Positions 56,578-64,000 of a DNA stretch of 64,000 nucleotides are shown here, one piece after another. Origin of the DNA: Capitulum mitella. Lineage: Eukaryota; Arthropoda; Thecostraca; Pollicipedomorpha; Pollicipedidae. The translations under genes were made by a program, and so were the position numbers. The notes beneath the pieces are model-generated. The model had not been told where the DNA came from and did not search any database. It worked only from the letters and a program-made list of their open reading frames with translations. The stretch spans positions 6,190,432 through 6,254,431 of the forward strand of contig CP099846.1 of NCBI GenBank assembly GCA_030062745.1, written 5' to 3'. Position 1 is the first letter of the stretch. Every line of letters begins with the position of its first letter.

Positions 56578-56812
56578 ACACTCTGATGATGAATGCAATG
56601 AGAATGCACAAAGTTGATGCTCAGAGGTCATTGAGCTGCATAATGCATAACATCCAAATGTGGCAAATATGTACATCATGAGATCCCATCTTGCCTTGCA
56701 ATGCTTCATGGAAATATTTTGTGGAGGAGCGGTTGATCTCTTCAGTATCCTTGGATTTCACATGGAATCAACATCCGGCCGCTCAAACCGGAGGTCACAT
56801 TCATGGCCTTAA

Positions 56813-58018
56813 CCCTATTCCCGGCAGGGGGGGCTAAATCCGCCCCCCTCAGGTTTTTTGCTTGCCAATTCCAGGCTTTTTGACGCAGCTTCACAAAACT
56901 TGGTGACTTTTTCTAGCTATCCTTTCTGCGCGCTGTGACAAAATTTCACGATTCTACTTTGCTCAGGAGCGGAGCCAGGCAACGTTTTTAGGAGGAACCT
57001 CAGGTCATTTTTGGCCATGTTGAGGGTAAAAGGAAAATGTCTGCCAAAAACAGAATTTTTAAGATACAACTTAAAACTTTATATGGATGTATAGCTATCT
57101 AGTTGGGTAATGTGCACAGAAAATTCTGTTTGTCTGAGGTCACTTTACAAGGTCAGGTCAAGGTCAAAAGTCAAAATTTGTTTTTTTTAATAAATTCGGC
57201 CCCGTTTTTTCAAATGCCAAACCCGGAATATATATGACGTAGAAAGGTACCCTCTACTTGTGTACCAAGTTTCAGCTTGATATCAGGTCGGGTCACGGAG
57301 CTATGACCTAAAATGTCAGTGCGCGTACCTTATATCGCAATAGCCATAAAATGAAATTTTTGGAATAGAGTGAATTCAGGTGATTGAGAACGTTTACAGA
57401 TAGTATCAAATGCACACGAGATCATTCCAGGTGACCCCAAGGTCACCGGAGGTCATTTAAGGTCAAAGGTCACAAGTTGATCTGAAGAACGTGTGACCAT
57501 GACAGTTCTCCCTTTTTCATGTCCCTGGCACCGCCTATGCTAACATTATACCAACATTGCAATACGATTTGTACTTCTTTGGCATAGCATGACTAGCAGG
57601 AGCCAAAAAAGTGTTTTTACCTTTTTTGTTCATTCAGCTGTTGGAAAATTAATCCTTCTATTTTTGAAACCCTGTGAACGCCCATGAATTTTCTCAAAAT
57701 TTCAGATTTGCGGACCCATGGTAAAAGCCCTATCCATAATCTCTCGATTCATGCCAGTTTCATTGAAATCGGTCCATAAACGACGGAGTTATAAGAAGTC
57801 CAAAAGTACCCCCCATTTTGACATTTTTGCCTCCCTATATCCACAGATTTCGAAATTTTGAAAATTTCTTTTTATAAAAGTGTAGTTTACGTCACGGCAA
57901 ATCGATTGCCGTTTGTTGCGATGAAATCGGACAAGTAGTTCTTGAGATCTCAGGGGGGGGCCGAATCCGCCCCCCCTGCCGGGAATCGGCCATACCGTCT
58001 AGCCCTCCGGGAATAGGG
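56813..58018. mobile_element. Non-autonomous piggyBac-like element, 1206 bp
   Basis: TTAA at 56809-56812 and 58019-58022 flanks perfect 12-bp inverted ends CCCTATTCCCGG, with a further inverted match of CCCGGCAGGGGGGG and CCGCCCCCC subterminally. TTAA duplication and ends beginning CCC are characteristic of piggyBac. No transposase frame remains; much of the interior (56964-57539) is an inserted MITE family 2. Confidence 0.85.
56964..57539 (+). mobile_element. MITE family 2, nested in the piggyBac-like element
   Basis: Runs from CAGGAGCGGAGCCAGGC to CCTGGCACCGCCTATG. It is the most complete member of the family seen at 308-686 (partial) and 53840-54430 (inverted), rich in AGGTCA words around 57120-57190 and 57430-57475. 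Confidence 0.8.
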
Positions 58019-58022
58019 TTAA

Positions 58023-60445
58023 ACTAGAAGTGATTAGACCATACAAAAGCTTGTGTATCCTGAAGTGCATTCTCTCTCTTTGTGGCCTGTATCCATTTAT
58101 CTACCGGCACTTTATCTTTTGGAAGCTGCTGCATCATCACATTATGGTCTTCCATGACCGTATAATTCCCACTAGTGCAATCAGGCTACCAGCTTCTCTT
58201 GGGTTTTTTCACCAATGTATCCATCTGGGACAAAACACACTCAGTTATCACACCTGTACTCAGTGGTGTAACTGATCTCAGGTGCTCTTCAGCTCTGAGA
58301 AGCACCAGTAGTTGCTAAAACTTCATCCGTGAGCACATCAGCATCACAAACAAATCTTCTCACTGAGGTTACATGCACAACGATACAAAACTCCACAAAA
58401 TTTCAGGTCGCGAAGCATGCATGACTGATGCAAAACACTCCAACTGGTCCTCCTAAAAGTGAGCTAGCACGTATTACATCATGTATGCATATGTAGATAA
58501 TCAGTTGTGCAAAGTCTGGTAGTCAGCTTGATCTGCACCAGGAAAAGCAAAAGGTGCACCTGGAGCTGAGCTCAGGTGCACTACCCTAAAACGTACCCGA
58601 ATGTACAAATTACACACACACCAGGACTACACTTATGTATATGACATGACAATTGTGCATCTGTCATGCTTAATCTAAGCCTAGAATTGAACTTCTACAC
58701 CACAGATTTTCAAAATGGACATCTGAGATATCAGGTGCACCAGGTGCAGCAAGATCTTGTCAAAGAGCACCTTACCAACAGACCAGAACAGCAGATCAAA
58801 ACACCAATACATTGTGTATGTAATAGCCCGCCAGACCACAATGATTGTCCATACAGTTAGTAGGTTAGTACACCTTTATCGCAGACCTGTTGCAATATCA
58901 CATAAACTGTGAAGCTTCCCGGATTTACTAAAAGATGAGAACGTGTCCCATAAACTACCGAAGTACCAACACACACCATCATTCCCTAACAGCGTCAGAT
59001 CGGACAGCAAACTCAGACCACTTAGAAATGAAATCACATGATGGACACATGCAAATTGAGTAGATGACGGAAAACACTTTAAAACAACGACATAGGGAAC
59101 ATATGATCACGAATTACATCCTGAACAACCCACACACGCCAAAGCTACCTTTCACGTGAAGACACGCGGTAACCCTCATGATCTTGACGGTTTTAATGTG
59201 TTTAACCAAGGCGATACGCACGTCTTAACGGTTTGTTTGTTTGTTTATTTGCAGTGGGTTAGGACGCACAGCCTCCTGGGCTCAAGCGTCCGTGTCTTGG
59301 GTCAAGTTTTGTGTCTCGTCGGGCGTCAGTCAGTCGTCTGTACGTCTTAACGGTAAATAGGGAGTCGGGTCGGTTTCAAATCAAGAGTGCCAAAATCACA
59401 ATCATCTGGAAAATATGGCTGATTTTCGGTTGGGTTTAAACGGCATGCTTGATAAATCATTTTTTGTCATTTGCCATGCATTAGAAACATTCAGGCACAT
59501 TTATCCATTTTTTTGTTGTAGCATAAAAAACATGTTTTTCATAACTTTCTTTTATCAAAAACGAGGACGTGAAAGGAAACTAGAAAGCAACTAAAATAAA
59601 TCGATATATAGACTAGAAATTTGGAGGAAACAGGTGGCGCATACTTCGCCTAACCTGCTTTTTTCGGGCCTTGGTACTGCCTGTGCCGCCGCCGTCACGG
59701 CGCCAACGTCGGGCCCATCGACGAAGTCTTCGCAACTGCGCGAGCTAAGATCAGTGACGGAGAAAGGAATGTATTGTTGGCTGACTGTTGATTAGGACAT
59801 CTTACATTTCGTATCAGTTCAAAATTTTACATGTATCTTTTGGAACTATTCACAAATGATTCAACGAAAACAACTCCATGTCCCCAGCAGTGCCGACAAT
59901 TTATCCGCCCTTGGAACGGGAACCTGGGACGTTGGAAGCGAGCGTTCTGTTGTGAGAGCTTGTCGTGACGGGAAGTGGTGAGCGGTTGCTCGAAGGCGAT
60001 TGACTAATGGATACCAAGTTTACTCTAGTTTTCTTTGCAAACAACAGGCAAAATAACGAACGTGATGCGTCTTGTCACATTTCGTTTTTTAAAGATGTCT
60101 ACCTGATAAGGGCTGGATACCATTTACGATTCATAGCTAGACAACGTGTGTAAGAGCAGCAGTCGTGCATAAGACAGTCTTGGTGCTGCACGTGCGCTGT
60201 GCCTCAGTTGTTTGTAAAACCACGAGCCGCCACTGGTGAGGACGCCCTGCAGCGCCTGGTTAGGGTGTCCAGTTTGGAATGTCGTCCGGCTATTCGTCGG
60301 TCGGTCATTCGGAACGGGACCGAAGCTCCCAAACGGCCTTGTTTACATAAACAGTGGAGGAGAGGTACTACAGCCTCGGGCAGGGGCGTCGATTCGTATT
60401 TTTTGTAGGGGCCATGGCCCACCCGATGCGGATCTTGGCTCCACC
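58023..60445. other. No recognisable gene
   Basis: Mixed unique-looking DNA. CAGGTGCAC words recur around 58550-58750. A pyrimidine tract ending in CAG is at about 59238-59254, but no exon with family features follows. Confidence 0.5.
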
Positions 60446-60717
60446 CAGGCACGTAGCCTGCATTCTCCTCGGGAGGGGGGGGGAAATGTCAAATTTTGTC
60501 ATGTGCCACTGGAATATGACAAAGTTTATAGGGAAAAAACAGAATTTTTACGTAACTGACCTCACTTTAACCCACAGGAATACACATAATGTTTGTTTTT
60601 GCAACATATGTATGACAACTATTCCGTATTCGTGCGAAATCGGTATAAATCTAGAGTAGCCCGCTCGGGGAGGGGAGAGGCCACGTCTCCCATGGCTCCC
60701 CCTTAGCTACGTCCCTC
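60446..60717. mobile_element. MITE family 1, copy C
   Basis: CAGGCACGTAGCC at the left and TTAGCTACGTCCCT at the right. The interior (GTCATGTGCCACTGGAATATGAC; GAATACACATAATGTTTG, each broken at matching sites) aligns with 53359-53626. Confidence 0.8.
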
Positions 60718-63700
60718 GCCCCACCAATGCTGATCTTGTCCATTCCCAATCTTTTCTGCTAGTTGAAATAAGTAAATGGAGCAAATATTACGAAATGAAT
60801 GACTATAGTGGATAACAGTCAAGTAGAACGTTAGAATAAAGCATACAATGTCATACAGCATTTAGAAGAAAATGGAGGCCCCCTTCATGCTGCCAGATCG
60901 GGAGAGAGACCTTCCCCCCCCCCCGATCTGAAAATTATTGGTCCAATTTCCTAGCGGAAAACGGCCTTTAATATCCTGCAGCAAAGTACACATTTTCCAC
61001 CGAAGAAATGTGGAAAATTTCGAAAAGGATGGATATCGGGTCAAAATGAAGGTATAAATAGGGGTTTATACATACGAGCTTTCTGACCACATTTAGTGAC
61101 CGATTTTGTTCTACTTCATGTCATTCCACAAACAACTGATACGTTTATCACATTCGTTAGGAATAGATCAATATTCAAAATTCATAGGCATGCCCAGGGC
61201 ATCTAAAAGGGGTACACTTTCTGAAAATTTTTATTCATTCTGCAACATAGCTGGGGCCTGATGAGTCTATTTGTGCCCGGAAAACACTTCCATGTGTGTA
61301 ACATGCCATATTATATACTTATGACAAAGTTCATAGGCGGATCCAGGCACCAGAAAGGGCGGTCAATAACTACCGAGCACAGAATCGTGCGTAGCGGCCA
61401 GGAGCACGGCGTAGGGTTTACGGCGCGTCAGTGAAAAGAACCAGTCTCGGAACTGCAGACATCAGCATGGACAGGGAAATAAAAAATAAATCAATGACAA
61501 CAATGCAGATCGACATAGCGTAGAGCTCCGTTATCTATTTTTCAGTGTCCATAATCAAGCGGAGTAACTGCAATTGTCAATACCACATATGAAGCAGGAC
61601 AGAACACCACAGATCTATAAGAGTTATCCTACGCAATCTGGGGCTTGCTATGTATTTTGTCCCTTTACAAAATAGTTCAGTTATTTCACGAAGGTGGATC
61701 AAACAAGATACCATAAGCCACTCTCCTGTTAACTCATTCGACACTCACCCGCCACCGGAGAGGGTAACGCCCACCACCGTATTCGAGTCTGAAAGAGACG
61801 TTTCTATTTGGCGTCATAGTTTATTAATGGAGACCTCGCTTGTACCAATATTTCTCCTTGTTCAACAATTCTCTGTTTAAAACGGCTGTCTCTGCCGTAA
61901 CCTTCTCGTTCAACAGTCGTAGAGTACAGAACTTCTAATAAGTACACATACATTTTTGAGGTCACACTTGCCACTAAGGGCACTCACACTTCACTATGTC
62001 ACGCGCCTCGCGGGGTTCATCACATGATGAGCTGAACCGAGAGCACCGTCCACTCAGGACGGCAACGGCTAGCCTGATATAGTGCCTACAAATGGAAATG
62101 ATGAAAAAGCATGGTGCAAATATCACATCACATGTAACCAATCATTACGTGTTTTGCAATCCCAATGTTCTGCAAAGACTAGGCTTTAACCAAAGGAACC
62201 AACCTTCAAAAAAAAACTTTAACAAACGAAGACGAAGAGAAAGCCGGAAACTCACAGAACTTTCTGTTCTAAGGCTGATGGAAGGGCTCGGAATTTTTTG
62301 TTGGTGTATGCTATTTTGGCATTCAGTAAGGAAGCACTAATTCATAAATTGATACACGACGACATATAGCACGGCGGCACGACTGATATATTCGCAACGC
62401 TAATGGGTTTCCAGACGTATTTACCTGCTTCCATTTAGCGAGGACTCTGAGGAGTAGAGATGAAAATTATTGATAGCTTTATAAAGCTTACGGCCGCAGA
62501 AGTCTTCAGAAAATGTTTCTTTAATTTAGAGGAATCCTTTTACCGATGAAATTTCACCGCCTTCAGATATGGGAACATAAACCTCGCCGGACAGGGGGGT
62601 GGATACCGCTCCCCATGTAGTGTTCCCGGAACCACGGCAAAATGGTGCAAGCTTGCGCCGTAAAACTTGGCATAGTTAACGCCAGATTTATTTCAAACAT
62701 TTTCAAGGAGGAATGACCCCAGGTCACCTCAGATCACTGAGCTTTAATGTCATTACTGAATGTTTGTAGAGCGATTTTTGCGGAACGACTTTTGCGTGAA
62801 GTGACGTATTTTTTACTTTTTTGGGGGCAATAGATATGCAAAAAAGTCAAACGGTAGTCAAAGTCGATAGTCAAGGGAATGAAAACAAATGGAAGAAATG
62901 GATAATGCTGTTACAGTTACAGGACAAACAAATGAACATTGTATTACTATACGTATGGCGTCGTGCGCTGTGCAAAAGTATACGAAACATTGTCTGATGT
63001 TGGCGTCATTTAATGTATCAGGTTCGAATGCGAATCCAATGCTAAATGTTCTTATTGTGTGTCAGGGTGTTCCATGGAAAAGAACCCTGAAAAAATCACT
63101 CCTCCACAGATATTTCTCGGCCGCAAGGTACACATATGCAGTCGTCTTGTCCTGGCAGCATTCTACGCTGAATTCGTGTTTGCGTGTGTGTGAGCAATGC
63201 AGCATATGTTTGAACCGTTCTACAATGATGTATTTGGTGTTAAAAAGGTATTTGGTGTTAAAAGGGAAAGAAAAAATATCAAAAAGTGCAGTTACGTTGA
63301 AGCGGCTTCAAATCAGGTCACGTCCTCGTCATACGCCTGGCGCTCTGAACTCTGCAAAACTTTGTCACCGAAACTGAGGTGTGGCTAGGTGTGATTGAAG
63401 TTCTGCGGCAGAATAAACGTGTCAGAGAGAACGGCCGATACACAGCTTGTCTTGCTGCCTGCCCTGCATGACATAAAATAGAGATTCCCAAGGGATAAGG
63501 GTGACAATGAGCAGAATTTTGAGCCTGAATAGGCTGTCATGCCACTTGTTCATCTTGTTGGCTGCGCAGCGTAGCATAAACGAGGCAGCAGCTAAGCAGA
63601 ACCTAGCAATTCAAAAATCTGAATTAAGTACATGTAAATATATGTCGGCAGCGAGTTTCTTCGACGTGGCAGTAGCTCCGGGCAGTGACGTTTTAATCAA

Positions 63701-64000
63701 ATGCGTCATTTTAGGACTGAAATTGCATTCATAAACAAATATAGTCGCCAAAAGCGTTAATGCCCCTTTGTCTCAGCTATGGGTGATTTTGATGGTGGTG
63801 GTTTTTCATATTCAACCCTCGCCGGAGGTAAAGATTTTCACATACGTGCGGGACGAAGGGAAGTTGCTGTCATCTTATACCATTTCCATTCTAATCAAGA
63901 TGGAGTGACGAAACAGAAGCGAAAGTGTGGCCCATTCTCTTTTTATTCGAATAATGTCTTTTCCCGGTCCTTTCGGGTTACCTAGTAAACTCTAAAACAC
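60718..64000. other. No recognisable gene
   Basis: A MITE family 2-like end (CATAGGCGGATCCAGGC) sits at about 61332-61350 without the rest of the element. Frames such as 62889-63377 and 63501-63734 carry no family signature or splice context that I can defend. Confidence 0.5.

Noticed and set aside
59230-59350. An exon after a pyrimidine tract ending in CAG
   Set aside because: The following frame is short and has no domain or donor site that I can defend.

Overview
This is a repeat-dense animal genome window, most likely from an arthropod. The evidence is spliceosomal-type intron boundaries in a Tc1 transposase, several non-LTR, Penelope-like, SINE, Helitron, piggyBac-like and MULE-type elements, a short interstitial run of the arthropod telomere motif CCTAA/TTAGG (36181-36203), and one secreted-type carboxylesterase gene. 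A crustacean such as a barnacle is a guess only. There is no operon structure. The one convincing host gene is the intronless carboxylesterase at 49977-51671 (minus). Nearly everything else is transposon, satellite or unassigned non-coding DNA.

Layout. 1-1302: one arm of a long inverted repeat whose partner lies at 40246-41085; a 62-bp block inside it is flipped between the two arms. 1335-1556: the restriction-like endonuclease tail of a non-LTR retrotransposon. 3560-6700: broken DDE transposases, a tRNA-derived SINE, microsatellite and a Penelope-type GIY-YIG fragment. 6852-8594: a complete Tc1/mariner element with perfect 30-bp termini and a two-exon transposase damaged by one frameshift. 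10990-11240: a small MITE. 12050-21000 and 21951-30755: two near-identical ~8.8-9.0-kb copies in the same orientation separated by a 500-N gap. Each carries a minisatellite, a 157-bp subterminal tandem repeat (three units against two) and a large transposase gene. The second copy encodes an intact 1050-residue protein joining an OTU-type cysteine protease to a MULE-type DDE transposase; the first is killed by a stop and a frameshift.

31-41 kb: two more SINEs (three in the window share a core despite different tRNA-like heads), MITEs, an inverted copy of the end of the 9-kb element (34820-35312), AT-rich simple repeats and the second arm of the long inverted repeat. 41333-49170: the C-terminus of a Helitron PIF1-like helicase followed by a nested ~7.7-kb satellite array with a 1406-bp tandem unit and repeated CCAAT/CRE sites; a 20-bp piece of the helicase end recurs at the far edge. 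49800-51671: the carboxylesterase, with signal peptide, complete triad and a C-terminal RDEL. 52.5-61 kb: members of three MITE families, a 5'-truncated I-type LINE with a 14-bp target duplication, and a non-autonomous TTAA-flanked piggyBac-like element with another MITE inside it. 61-64 kb: nothing recognisable.

The genes do not form a pathway. The window reads as one host gene in a graveyard of mobile elements, with one potentially live element at 27337-30489. The 500-N gap between two slightly different copies makes an uncollapsed-haplotype assembly artefact a serious alternative to true tandem duplication.
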